Shown here piece after piece: positions 53,998 through 64,000 of a stretch of DNA of 64,000 bases (its first letter is position 1; the number at the start of each line of letters is the position of its first letter). A model generated the notes under the pieces. It searched no databases. It was not told the origin of the DNA and worked only from the letters and a program-made list of their open reading frames with translations. The DNA comes from Megalopta genalis (lineage: Eukaryota; Arthropoda; Insecta; Hymenoptera; Halictidae): the NCBI RefSeq assembly GCF_051020955.1, contig NW_027476215.1, forward strand, positions 372,001-436,000, written 5' to 3'. The translations under genes and the position numbers were made by a program.

Positions 53998-55677
53998 GAA
54001 CTAAATCATGTATATCACAAGTATTTGAAGCTGTATCATTTGTTTCGCATTTATTCGAAGATAAGCCTTCTACTTCGCATTGATTTTAATCTAAATCATG
54101 TGTTTCGCATGGATTTGAAGCTAACTCTTTTTTTTCGTATGCAGTTGAAGCTAAATCATGTATATCACAAGTATTTGCAGCTAAACCATTTGTTTCGCAT
54201 GGATTCGAAGATAACCCTTCTACTTCGCATTGATTTGAAGCTAAATCATGTGTTTCGCATGGATTTGAAGCTAACTCGTTTGTTGCGCATGCTGTTGAAG
54301 CTAAATCATGTATATCACAAGTATTTGAAGCTAAACCATTTGTATCGCAAGGAATCGAAGATATGCCTCCTACTTCGCATTGATTTGAAGCTAAATCATG
54401 TGTTTCGCATGGATTTGAAGCTAACTCGTTTGTTTCGCATGCTGTTGAAGCTAAATCAAGTGTATCACAAGTATTTGAAGCTAAACCATTTGCTTCGCAT
54501 GGATTCGAAGATCAGCCTTCTACTTCGCACTGATTAGATGCTAAATCATTTGTTTCGCATGGATTTGAAGCTAACTCGTTTGTTTCGCATGCTGTTGAAG
54601 CTAAATCATGTATATCACAATTATTTGAAGCTAAACCATTTGTATCGCATGGAATCGAAGATAACCCTTCTAATTCGCATTGATTTGAAGCTAAATCATG
54701 TGTTTCGCATGGATTTGAAGCCAACTCGTTTATTTCGCATGTTGTTGAAGCTAAATCAAGTGTATCACAAGTATTTGGAGCTAAACAATTTGCTTCGCAT
54801 GGATTCGAAGATCAGCCTTCTACTTCGCATTGATTAGATGCTAAATCATGTGTTTCGCATGGGTTTGAAGCTAACTCGTTTGTTTCACCTGCAGTTGAAG
54901 CTGAATCATGTATATCACAAGTAATTGAAGCTAAACTATTCGTTTCGCATGGATTCGAAGATAACCCTTCTTCTTCGCATTGATTTGAAGCTAGATCATT
55001 TGTTTCGCATGGATTTGATTCTAACTCGTTTGTTTCGCATGCTGTTGGAACTAAATCATGTATATCACAAGTATTTGAAGCTATATCATTTGTTTCGCAT
55101 TTATTCGAAGATAAGCCTTCTACTTCGCATTGATTTTAATCTAAATCATGTGTTTCGCATGGATTTGAAGCTAACTCGTTTGTTTCGCATGCTGTTGAAG
55201 CTAAATCATGTATATCACAAGTATTTGAAGTTAAACCATTTGTTTCGCATGGATACGAAGCTAACTCGTTTGTTTCGCATGCTGTTGAAACTAAATCATT
55301 TATATCACAAGTATTTGAAGCTAAACCATTTGCTTCGCATGGATTCGAAGGTCAGCTTTCTACTTCGCATTGATTTGATGCTAAGTCATTTGTTTCAAAT
55401 GGATTTCAAGCTAACTCGTTTGTTTCGCATGCAGTTGAAGCTAAATCAAGTGTATCACAAGTATTTGAAGCTAAACCATTTGATTCCCATGGATTTGAAG
55501 CTAAGCCTTCTACTTCGCATTGATTTGAAGCTAAATCATGTGTTTCGCTTGGATTTGAAGATAACTCGTTTGCTTCGCATGCTGTTGAAGCTAAATCATG
55601 TATATCAAAAGTTTTGGAAGCTAAACTATTCGTTTCACATGGATTTGAAGGTCAGTCTTCTACTTCGCATTGATTTG

Positions 55678-56029
55678 AAACTAAATCATGTGTTTCGCAT
55701 GGATTTGAAGTTAACTCGTTTGTTTCGCATGCAGTTGAATCTAAATCATTTATATCGAAAGTATTTGATGCTAAATCATTTGTTTCGCATGGATTTGAAG
55801 ACAAAGCTTTTACCTCGCATTGATTTGAATCTAAATCATGTGTTTCGCATGAATGTGATGCTAACTCGTTTGTCTCGCTTCCAGTTGAAGCTAAATCCAT
55901 TATATAGCAAGTATTTTAACCTAAATCACTTGAATCGCATGGATTTGTAGTTAAACCTTCTACTACGCAATGCATGGAAGATAAATCATGTGTTTCGTTT
56001 GGACTTGAAGCTAACTCGTTTGTTTCGCA
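55678..56029 (+). repeat. Core-flanking block, right copy (partner 34480-34826)
   Basis: Same distinctive block as at the left edge of the core: GAAGACAAAGCTTTTACC, CGCTTCCAGTTGAAGC, TATATAGCAAG and GCAATGCATGG. It keeps five bases (CCTAA) missing from the left copy and has GATGC where the left has GAAGC at two places. To its right the array changes sub-family. Confidence 0.9.
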
Positions 56030-56319
56030 TGCAGTTGAAGCTAAATCATGTATATCACAAGTATTTGAAGCTAAACCATTTGATTCCCATGGATTTGAAG
56101 CTAAGCCTTCTACTTCGCATTGAATTGAAGCTAAATCATGTGTTTCACATGGATTTGAAGCTAACATGTTTGTTTCGCATGCTGTTGAAGCTAAATCATG
56201 TATATCACAAGTATTTGAAGTTAAACCATTTGTTTCTCATGGATTCGAAGGTAATCCATCTATTTCGCATTGATTTGAAGCTAAATTATGTGTTTAGCAT
56301 GAATTGGAATCTAACTCGT

Positions 56320-57074
56320 TTGTTTCGCATGCTGTTGAAGCTAAATCATGTATATCACAAGTATTTGATGCTAAACCATTTGATTCGCACGGATTTGATG
56401 ATAACCCTTCTAGTTCGCATTGATTTGAAGCTAAATCATTTGTTTCGCATGGATTTGAAGCTAACTCTTTTTTTCGCATGCTGTTGAATCTAAATCAAGT
56501 ATATCACAAGTATTTGAAGCAAAACCATTTGATTCGCACGGATTTGGTGATAACCCTTCTGGTTCGCATTGATTTGAATTTAAATCATGTGTTTCGCATG
56601 GATTTGAAGCTAACTCGTTTGTTTCGCATGCAGTTGAAGATAAGTCATGTATATCACAAGTATTTGAAGATAAACCATTTGATTCCCATGGATTTCAAGC
56701 TATGCCTTCTACTTCGCATTGATTTGGATCTAAATCATGTGTTTCGCATGGATTTAAAGCTAACTCGTTTGTTTCGCATGCACTTGAATATAAATCAAGT
56801 ATATCACAAGTATTAGAAGCTAAACCGTTTGATTCGCATGGATTTGAAGCTAAGCCTTCTACCTCGCATTGGTTGGAAGATATATCATGTATTTCGGTGG
56901 GATTTTGAAGCTAACTCGTTTGTTTCGCACGCACTTGAATCGAAATCAAGTATATCAGAAGTATTTGATCCGAAACCGTTTGATTCGCATGGATTTGAAG
57001 CTAAGCCTTCTACTTCGTATTGATTTGAAGATGAATCATGTGTTTCACTTGGATTTGAAGCTCAGCCTTCTACT
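56320..57074 (+). repeat. 755-base duplicate at offset 1470, copy 1
   Basis: It matches 57790-58544 (49 monomers away). Shared marks include the 1-base loss in CTCTTTTTTTCGC, the 1-base gain in GTGGGATTTTGAAGC, and GGTTGGAAGATATATC. The paired loss and gain in both copies show these indels preceded the duplication. Confidence 0.9.
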
Positions 57075-57789
57075 TCGCATTGATTTGAAGATAAATCATG
57101 TGTTTCGCTTGGATTTGAAGCTAACTCGTTTGTTTCGCATGCAGTTGAAACTAAGTCATGAATATCACAAGTATTTGAAAATAAACCATTTGATTCCCAT
57201 GGATTTGAAGCTCTGCCTTCTACTTCGCATTGATTTGGAGCTAAATCATGTGTTTCGCTTGGATTTAAAGCTAACTCGTTTGTTACGCATGCAGTTGAAT
57301 CTAAATCATGTATATCACAAGTGTTTGAAGATAAACCGTTTGATTCGCATGGATTTGTAGATCTGCCTTCTACGTCGCATTGATTTGAAGCTAAATCACG
57401 TGTTTCGCATGGATTTGAAGCTAACTCGTTAGTTTCGCATGCTGTTGAAGCTAAATCATGTATATCACAAGTATTTGAATATGAACCATTTGATTAGCAT
57501 GGATTCGAAGATCACCCTTCTTCCTCGCATTGATTTGAAGCTAAATCATGTATATCACAAGTATTTGAAGCTGAACCACTTGTTTCGCAGGGATTTGAAG
57601 CTAAGCCTTCTACTTCGCATTGATTTGAATATAACTCGTTTGTTTCGCATGCAGTTGAAGCTAAATCATGTATATCACAAGTGTTTGAAGCTAAACCGTT
57701 TGATTCGCATGGATTTGAAGATCTGCCTTCTACTTCGCATTGATTTGGTGCTAAATCATGTGTTTCGCATGGATTTAAAGCTAACTCGT

Positions 57790-58544
57790 ATGTTTCGCAT
57801 GCTGTTGAAGCTAAATCATGTATATCACAAGTATTTGATGCTAAACCATTTGATTCGCACGGATTTGATGATAACCCTTCTAGTTCGCATTGATTTGAAG
57901 CTAAATCATTTGTTTCGCATGGATTTGAAGCTAACTCTTTTTTTCGCATGCTGTTGAATCTAAATCAAGTATATCACAAGTATTTGAAGCAAAACCATTT
58001 GATTCGCACGGATTTGGTGATAACCCATCTGGTTCGCATTGATTTGAATTTAAATCATGTGTTTCGCATGGATTTGAAGCTAACTCGTTTGTTTCGCATG
58101 CAGTTGAAGATAAGTCATGTATATCACAAGTATTTGAAGATAAACCATTTGATTCCCATGGATTTCAAGCTATGCCTTCTACTTCGCATTGATTTGGATC
58201 TAAATCATGTGTTTCGCATGGATTTAAAGCTAACTCGTTTGTTTCGCATGCACTTGAATATAAATCAAGTATATCACAAGTATTAGAAGCTAAACCGTTT
58301 GATTCGCATGGATTTGAAGCTAAGCCTTCTACCTCGCATTGGTTGGAAGATATATCATGTATTTCGGTGGGATTTTGAAGCTAACTCGTTTGTTTCGCAC
58401 GCACTTGAATCGAAATCAAGTATATCAGAAGTATTTGAACGGAAACCGTTTGATTCGCATGGATTTGAAGCTAAGCCTTCTACTTCGTATTGATTTGAAG
58501 ATGAATCATGTGTTTCACTTGGATTTGAAGCTCAGCCTTCTACT
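57790..58544 (+). repeat. 755-base duplicate at offset 1470, copy 2
   Basis: Partner of 56320-57074. Differences are few (for example CATCTGG for CTTCTGG, and GAACGG for GATCCG near 58438). Confidence 0.9.
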
Positions 58545-60857
58545 TTGCATAGATATGAAGCTAAATAATGTGTTTCGTTTGGATTTTAAGCTAACTCGTT
58601 TGTTTCATATGCAGTTGAAGTTTAATCATGAATATCACAAGTATTTGAAGCTAAACGGTTTGTTTCGCATGGATTTGAAGATAAGCCTCCTACCTCGCAT
58701 TGATTTGATGCTAAATCATGTGTTTCGCATGGATTTGAAGCTAACTCGTTTGTTTTGCATGCACTTGAAGCTGAACCATGTATATCACAAGTATTTGATG
58801 CTAAACAGTTTGATTGGCATGTATTTGAAGCTAAGACTTCTACTTCGCATTAAATTGAAGCTAAATCATGTGTTTCGCATGGATTAGAAGCTAACTCGTT
58901 TGTTTCGCATGCTGTTGAAGCTAAATCATGTATATCACAAGTATTTGAAGCTGAACCACTTGTTTCGCAGGGATTTGAAGCTAAGCCTTCTACTTCACAT
59001 TGATTTGAAGATAAATCATGTGTTTCGCTTGGATTTGAAGCTATGCCTTCTACTTCGCATTGATTTGGAGCTAAATCATGTGTTTCGCATGGATTTAAAG
59101 CTAACTCGTATGTTTCGCATGCTGTTGAATCTAAATCATGTATATCACAAGTGTTTGAAGCTAAACCATTTGATTCGCATGGATTCGAAGATAACCCTTC
59201 TACTTCGCATTGGTTTTGAAGCTAAATCATGTGTTTCGCATGGATTTGAAGCTAACTCGTTTGTTTCGCATGCTGTTGAAGCTAAATCATGTATATCACA
59301 AGTATTTGAAGCTGAACCACTTGTTTCGCAGGGATTTGAAGCTAAGCCTTCTACTTCGCATTGATTTGAAGATAAATCATGTGTTTCGCTTGGATTTGAA
59401 GCTAACTCGTTTGTTTCAAATGCATTTGGAGCTAAGTCATGAATATCACAAGTATTTGAAAATAAACCATTTGAATCCCATGGATTTGAAGCTATGCCTT
59501 CTACTTCGCATTGATTTGGTGCTAAATCATGTGTTTCGCATGGATTTGAAGCTAACTCGTTAGTTTCGCATGCTGTTGAAGCTAAATCATGTATATCGCA
59601 AGTATTTGAAGCTGAACCACTTGTTTCGCAGGGATTTGAAGCTAAGCCTTCTACTTCGCATTGATTTGAAGATAAATCATGTGTTTCGCTTGAATTTGAA
59701 GCTAACTCGTTTGTTTCGCATGCATTTGGAGCTAAGTCATGAATATCACAAGTATTTGAAAATAAACCATTTGAATCCCATGGATTTGAAGCTATGCCTT
59801 CTACTTCGCATTGATTTGGAGCTAAATCATGTGTTTCGCATGGATTTAAAGCTAACTCGTATGTTTCGCATGCAGTTGAAGCTAAATCATGTATATCACA
59901 AGTATTTGAAGCTGAACCACTTGTTTCGCAGGGATTTGAAGCTAAGCCTTCTACTTCGCATTGATTTGAAGATAAATCATGTGTTTCGCTTGGATTTGAA
60001 GCTAACTCGTTTGTTTCGCATGCATTTGAAACTAAGTCATGAATATCACAAGTATTTGAAAATAAACCATTTGATTCCCATGGATTTGAAGCTATGCCTT
60101 CTACTTCGCATTGATTTGGAGCTAAATCATGTGTTTCGCATGGATTTAAATCTAACTCGTTTGTTTCGCATGCAGTTGAAGCTAAATCATGTATATCACA
60201 AGTGTTTGAAGCTAAACCGTTTGATTCGCATGGATTTGAAGCTAAGACTTCTACTTCGCATTAAATTGAAGCTAAATCATGTGTTTCGCATGGATTAGAA
60301 GCTAACTCGTTTGTTTCGCATGCTGTTGAAGCTAAATCATGTATATCACAAGTATTTGAAGCTGAACCACTTGTTTCGCAGGGATTTGAAGCTAAGCCTT
60401 CTACTTCGCATTGATTTGAAAATAAACCATTTGATTCCCATGGATTTGAAGCTATGCCTTCTACTTCGCATTGATTTGGAGCTAAATCATGTGTTTCGCA
60501 TGGATTTAAAGCTAACTCGTATGTTTCGCATGCAGTTGAAGCTAAATCATGTATATCACAAGTGTTTGAAGCTAAACCATTTGATTCGCACGAATTTGAT
60601 GATAACCCTTCTAGTTTGCATTGATTTGAATTTAAAGCATGTGTTTCGCATGGATTTGAAGCTAACTCGTTTGTTTCGCATGCAGTTGAAGATAAGTCAT
60701 GCATATAACAAGTATTTGAAAATAAACCATTTGATTCCCATGGATTTGAAGCTATGCCTTCTACTTCGCATTGATTTGGAGCTGAATCATGTGTTTCGCA
60801 TGGATTTAAAGCTAACTCGTATGTTTCGCATACATAAATCATGTATATCACAAGTAT

Positions 60858-62405
60858 TTGAAGCTTACCCACTTGTTTCGCAGGGATTTGAAGCTAAGCC
60901 TTCTACTTCGCATTGATTTGAAGATAAATCAAGTGTTTCGCTTGGATTTGAAGCTAACTCGTTTGTTTCGCATGCATTTGAAACTAAGTCATGAATATCA
61001 CAAGTATTTGAAAATAAACCATTTGATTCCCATGGATTTGAAGCTATGCCTTCTACTTCGCATTGATTTGGAGCTAAATCATGTGTTTCGCATGGATTTA
61101 AAGCTAACTCGTATGTTTCGCATGCAGTTGAAGCTAAATCATGTATATCACAAGTGTTTGAAGCTAAACCATTTGATTCGCACGAATTTGATGATAACCC
61201 TTCTAGTTTGCATTGATTTGAATTTAAAGCATGTGTTTCGCATGGATTTGAAGCTAACTCGTTTGTTTCGCATGCAGTTGAAGATAAGTCATGCATATAA
61301 CAAGTATTTGAATCTAAACCATTTGATTCCCATGGATTTGAAGCTATGCCTTCTACTTCGCATTGATTTGGAGCTAAATCATGTGTTTCGCATGGATTTA
61401 AAGCTAACTCGTTTGTTTCGCATGCTGTTGAAGCTAAATCATGTATATCACAAGTATTTGAATATGAACCATTTGATTAGCATGGATTCGAAGATCACCC
61501 TTCTTCTTCGCATTGATTTGAAGCTAAATCATGTGTTTCGCATGGATTTGAAGCTAACTCGTTTGTTTCGCATGCAGTTGAAGCTAAATCATGTATATCA
61601 CAAGTATTTGAAGCTAAACCATTTGTTTCGCATGGATTCGAACATCAGCCTTCTGCTTCGCATTGATTTGTTGTTAAACCATTTGTTTCGCATGCTGTTC
61701 AAGCTAAATCAAGTATATCACAAGTATTTGAAGCAAAACCATTTGATTCGCACGGATTTGATGATAACCCTTCTAGTTCGCATTGATTTGAATTTAAAGC
61801 ATGTGTTTCGCATGGATTTGAAGCTAACTCGTTTGTTTCGCATGCAGTTGAAGATAAGTCATGCATATCACAAGTATTTGAAGCTAAACCGTTTGATTCG
61901 CATGGATTTGAAGATCTGCCTTCTACTTCGCATTGATTTGAAGCTAAATCATGTGTTTCGCATGCTGTTGAAGCTAAATCATGTATATCACAAGTATTTG
62001 AAGCTGAACCACTTGTTTCGCAGGGATTTGAAGCTAAGCCTTCTAGTTCGCATTGATTTGAAGATAAATCATGTGTTTCGCTTGGATTTGAAGCTAACTC
62101 GTTTGTTTCGCATGCATTTGAAGCTAAGTCATGAATATCACAAGTATTTGAAAATAAACCATTTGATTCCCATGGATTTGAAGCTATGCCTTCTACTTCG
62201 CATTGATTTGGAGCTAAATCATGAGTTTCGCATGGATTTAAAGCTAACTCGATTGTTTCGCATGCAGTTGAAGCTAAATCATGTATATCACAAGTGTTTG
62301 AAGCTAAACCGTTTGATTCGCATGGATTTGAAGATCTGCCTTCAACTTCGCATTGATTTGAAGCTAAATCATGTGTTTCGCATGGATTTGAAGCTAACTC
62401 GTTAG
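60858..62405 (+). other. Stop-free plus frame (515 codons), repeat-derived
   Basis: Second longest open frame, again entirely LKLNH-type decapeptides. It opens at TTG just after the small deletion near 60830, and parts of it recur in the neighbouring duplicate (62412-63410). No non-repeat domain or regulatory context is visible. Not called as a gene. Confidence 0.8.
61411..62262 (+). repeat. 850-base duplicate at offset 990, copy 1
   Basis: It matches 62401-63252 at offset 990 (33 monomers), with about six mismatches by eye. Shared marks are GAATATGAACCATTTGATTAGC, GATTTGTTGTTAAACC and CATGCTGTTCAAGC. Confidence 0.9.
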
Positions 62406-63252
62406 TTTCGCATGCTGTTGAAGCTAAATCATGTATATCACAAGTATTTGAATATGAACCATTTGATTAGCATGGATTCGAATATCACCCTTCTTCTTCG
62501 CATTGATTTGAAGCTAAATCATGTGTTTCGCATGGATTTGAAGCTAACTCGTTTGTTTCGCATGCAGTTGAATCTAAATCATGTATATCACAAGTATTTG
62601 AAGCTAAACCATTTGTTTCGCATGGATTCGAACATCAGCCTTCTGCTTCGCATTGATTTGTTGTTAAACCATTTGTTTCGCATGCTGTTCAAGCTAAATC
62701 AAGTATATCACAAGTATTTGAAGCAAAACCATTTGATTCGCACGGATTTGATGATAACCCTTCTAGTTCGCATTGATTTGAATTTAAAGCATGTGTTTCG
62801 CATGGATTTGAAGCTAACTCGTTTGTTTCGCATGCAGTTGAAGATAAGTCATGCATATCACAAGTATTTGAAGCTAAACCGCTTGATTCGCATGGATTTG
62901 AAGATCTGCCTTCTACTTCGCATTGATTTGAAGCTAAATCATGTGTCTCGCATGCTGTTGAAGCTAAATCATGTATATCACAAGTATTTGAAGCTGAACC
63001 ACTTGTTTCGCAGGGATTTGAAGCTAAGCCTTCTAGTTCGCATTGATTTGAAGATAAATCATGTGTTTCGCTTGGATTTGAAGCTATCTCGTTTGTTTCG
63101 CATGCATTTGAAGCTAAGTCATGAATATCACAAGTATTTGAAAATAAACCATTTGATTCCCATGGATTTGAAGCTATGCCTTCTACTTCGCATTGATTTG
63201 GAGCTAAATCATGCGTTTCGCATGGATTTAAAGCTAACTCGATTGTTTCGCA
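62401..63252 (+). repeat. 850-base duplicate at offset 990, copy 2
   Basis: Partner of 61411-62262. Differences include AATATCACCC for AAGATCACCC and GCTTGATTCG for GTTTGATTCG. Confidence 0.9.
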
Positions 63253-63576
63253 TGCTGTTGAAGCTAAATCATGTATATCGGAAGTATTTGAATCTAATCC
63301 ATTTGATTCCCATGGATTTGAAGCTATGCCTTCTACTTCGCATTGATTTGGAGCTAAATCATGTGTTTCGCATGGATTTAAAGCTAACTCGTTTGTTTCG
63401 CATGCTGTAGAAGCTAAATCATGTATATCACAAGTATTTGAATATGAACCATTTGTTTCGCATGAATTCGAAGATGTGCCTTCTACTTCGCATTGATTTG
63501 AAGCTAAATCATGTGTTCCGCATGGATTTGAAGCTAACTCGTTAGTTTCGCATGCTGTTGAAGCTAAATCATGCAC
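62689..63576 (-). other. Longest stop-free minus frame (295 codons), repeat-derived
   Basis: Translates to acidic, cysteine-bearing decapeptides of the NPCETHDLAS type, with one Cys in most repeats. The consensus HOR has no stop in this frame. However, common variants such as GATTTTAAGC on the plus strand create a TAA in it, so it is broken throughout the core domain. It contains no sequence outside the monomers and no start context. Not called as a gene. Confidence 0.75.
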
Positions 63577-64000
63577 ATCGCAAGTATTTGAAGCTGAACC
63601 ACTTGTTTCGCAGGGATTTGAAGATAAGCATTCTCCATCGCATTGATTTGAAGCTAAATAATGTGTTTCGCATGGAGTTGAAGCTAACTCGTTTGTTTCG
63701 CATGCTGTTGAATCTAAATCATGTATATCACAAGAATTTGAAGCTAAACCATTTGATTCGCATGGATTTGAAGCTAAGCCTTCTACTTCGCATTGATTTG
63801 AAGATAAATCATGTGTTTCGCTTGGATTTGAAGCTAACTCGTTTGTTTCGCATGCAGTTGAAACTAAGTCATGAATATCACAAGTATTTGAAAATAAACC
63901 ATTTGATTCCCATGGATTTGAAGCTCTGCCTTCTACTTCGCATTGATTTGGAGCTAAATCATGTGTTTCGCTTGGATTTAAAGCTAACTCGTTTGTTACG

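Larger units (their letters stand above)
34827..55677. repeat. Core domain: most homogeneous HOR array
   Basis: For about 21 kb the A-B-C-D-E order is nearly constant and most monomers match their type consensus except at a few recurrent variant positions: CAG or CTG in B, TTTGTTTCG, TTTGCTTCG or CTATTCG in D, and AAGCC, CAGCC or AACCC in E. The recurrent TTGATTTTAATC form at the E/A join is common here and rare elsewhere. Register shifts are few and mostly single-base losses (about 35960, 41178, 42466, 42982, 46451, 47351 and 52097). Many kb-scale and HOR-scale duplicates are near identical, indicating the youngest part of the array. Confidence 0.88.
1..64000 (+). repeat. Giant satellite array of 30-base monomers in 150-base higher-order repeats
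   Basis: Every part of the window can be read as consecutive 30-base monomers that start near GAAGCTAA, carry TTTCGC (TATCAC in one type) around positions 17-22, and end in ATTT, AGTT or ATTC. All copies run in the same direction; I saw no inverted block. Five types follow one another in fixed order (A-B-C-D-E), giving a 150-base period that holds over most of the window. Scattered 1-base indels shift the register (for example near 1220, 1986, 3829, 7340, 12184, 41178, 42466 and 46451). Both window edges lie inside the array, so its true size and flanks are unknown. This is what a large eukaryotic satellite looks like. I do not recognise the family by name. Confidence 0.97.
56030..64000. repeat. 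Right-hand array domain, third sub-family
   Basis: The HOR here uses variants almost absent from the core: a D form GAAAATAAACC ending in TTTGATTCCCATGGATTT, an E form CTATGCCTTCTACTTCGC followed by GATTTGGAGC, a C form AAGTCATGAATATCACAAG, and a D form CTGAACCACTTGTTTCGCAG. Near 60830 about 8 bases are missing (CGCATACATAAATC). The domain has its own kb-scale duplicates (offsets 1470 and 990) and continues past the window end. Confidence 0.88.

Noticed and set aside
36080..56000. TATATCAC strings in monomer C as promoters
   Set aside because: They occur once per HOR as part of the repeat, with no associated start region; periodicity alone explains them.
62689..63576. A cysteine-bearing decapeptide protein on the minus strand (NPCETHDLAS type)
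   Set aside because: It looks protein-like locally, but the common GATTTTAA variants on the plus strand put TAA into this frame through the whole core domain, and no start region or non-repeat domain exists.
1..64000. Alternative genetic code (TGA read as Trp), which would open the FEAK plus frame through monomer E
   Set aside because: A few E copies have TGG instead of TGA (near 8051, 35967 and 56860), but the frame is also cut by TAA and TAG variants and by indels, so a code change would not rescue it.
1..64000. CRISPR array
   Set aside because: The 30-base unit length is suggestive, but monomers abut with no unique spacers, the alternating types are related to one another, and no cas-like gene is present.
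1..64000. CENP-B box
   Set aside because: TTCGCATGGATTCGA shares the TTCG start with the known box pattern TTCG-N4-A-N2-CGGG but lacks the A at the required place and the CGGG end.
1..64000. Telomeric repeats, rRNA or tRNA genes, transposons
   Set aside because: No short G-rich telomere unit, no conserved RNA gene sequence, no terminal inverted repeats, and no transposase or reverse transcriptase reading was seen in any part.
1..64000. Inverted duplications or palindromic arms
   Set aside because: All monomers I read run GAAGCTAA to ATTT on the plus strand; only short local palindromes (GCATGC, TTCGAA, AGCT) are present.

Overview
The whole 64 kb is one uninterrupted tandem repeat. I found no unique sequence, no gene I can defend, no RNA gene, no mobile element and no array end. 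The basic unit is a 30-base monomer, always in the same orientation and roughly of the form GAAGCTAAAT-N6-TTTCGC-N8. By arithmetic there are about 2,100 monomers. Five diverged monomer types (called A, B, C, D and E here) recur in fixed order and form a 150-base higher-order repeat (HOR), giving roughly 425 HOR equivalents. The consensus HOR is about 37% G+C.

The organism cannot be named from this. A satellite of this size with multi-level HOR structure points to a eukaryotic heterochromatic, pericentromeric or subtelomeric block. Consensus CpG is not depleted (6 per 150 bases against about 5 expected), which argues against a lineage with long-term heavy CpG methylation of this array.

Layout: 1-2250, old heterogeneous array; 2250-8990, array with a large internal duplication (about 3.1-4.9 and 6.9-8.7 kb); 8990-13760, array with nested duplications and an E-replacing monomer; 13862-17816, a 2.0 kb segment duplicated almost in tandem; 17820-21140, an indel-rich patch; 21140-34480, diverged array with several kb-scale duplications; about 34830-55680, the most regular core, with many recent HOR-scale duplications; about 56030-64000, a third sub-family. 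A distinctive block of about 350 bases lies at both edges of the core (34480-34826 and 55678-56029).

Because 30 is a multiple of three, several frames stay open for hundreds of codons: a plus frame reading LKLNHVFRMD-like decapeptides, a minus frame reading NPCETHDLAS-like decapeptides, and a second plus frame reading FEAKSCVSHG-like decapeptides. Their lengths follow from how many codons in each frame are one step from a stop. Stop-bearing variants have been amplified, and 1-base indels are scattered throughout. I therefore treat these frames as by-products of the repeat. The real content is array evolution: unequal exchange or conversion in multiples of 30 and 150 bases, local homogenisation, and a unit close to the DNA length of a nucleosome core.
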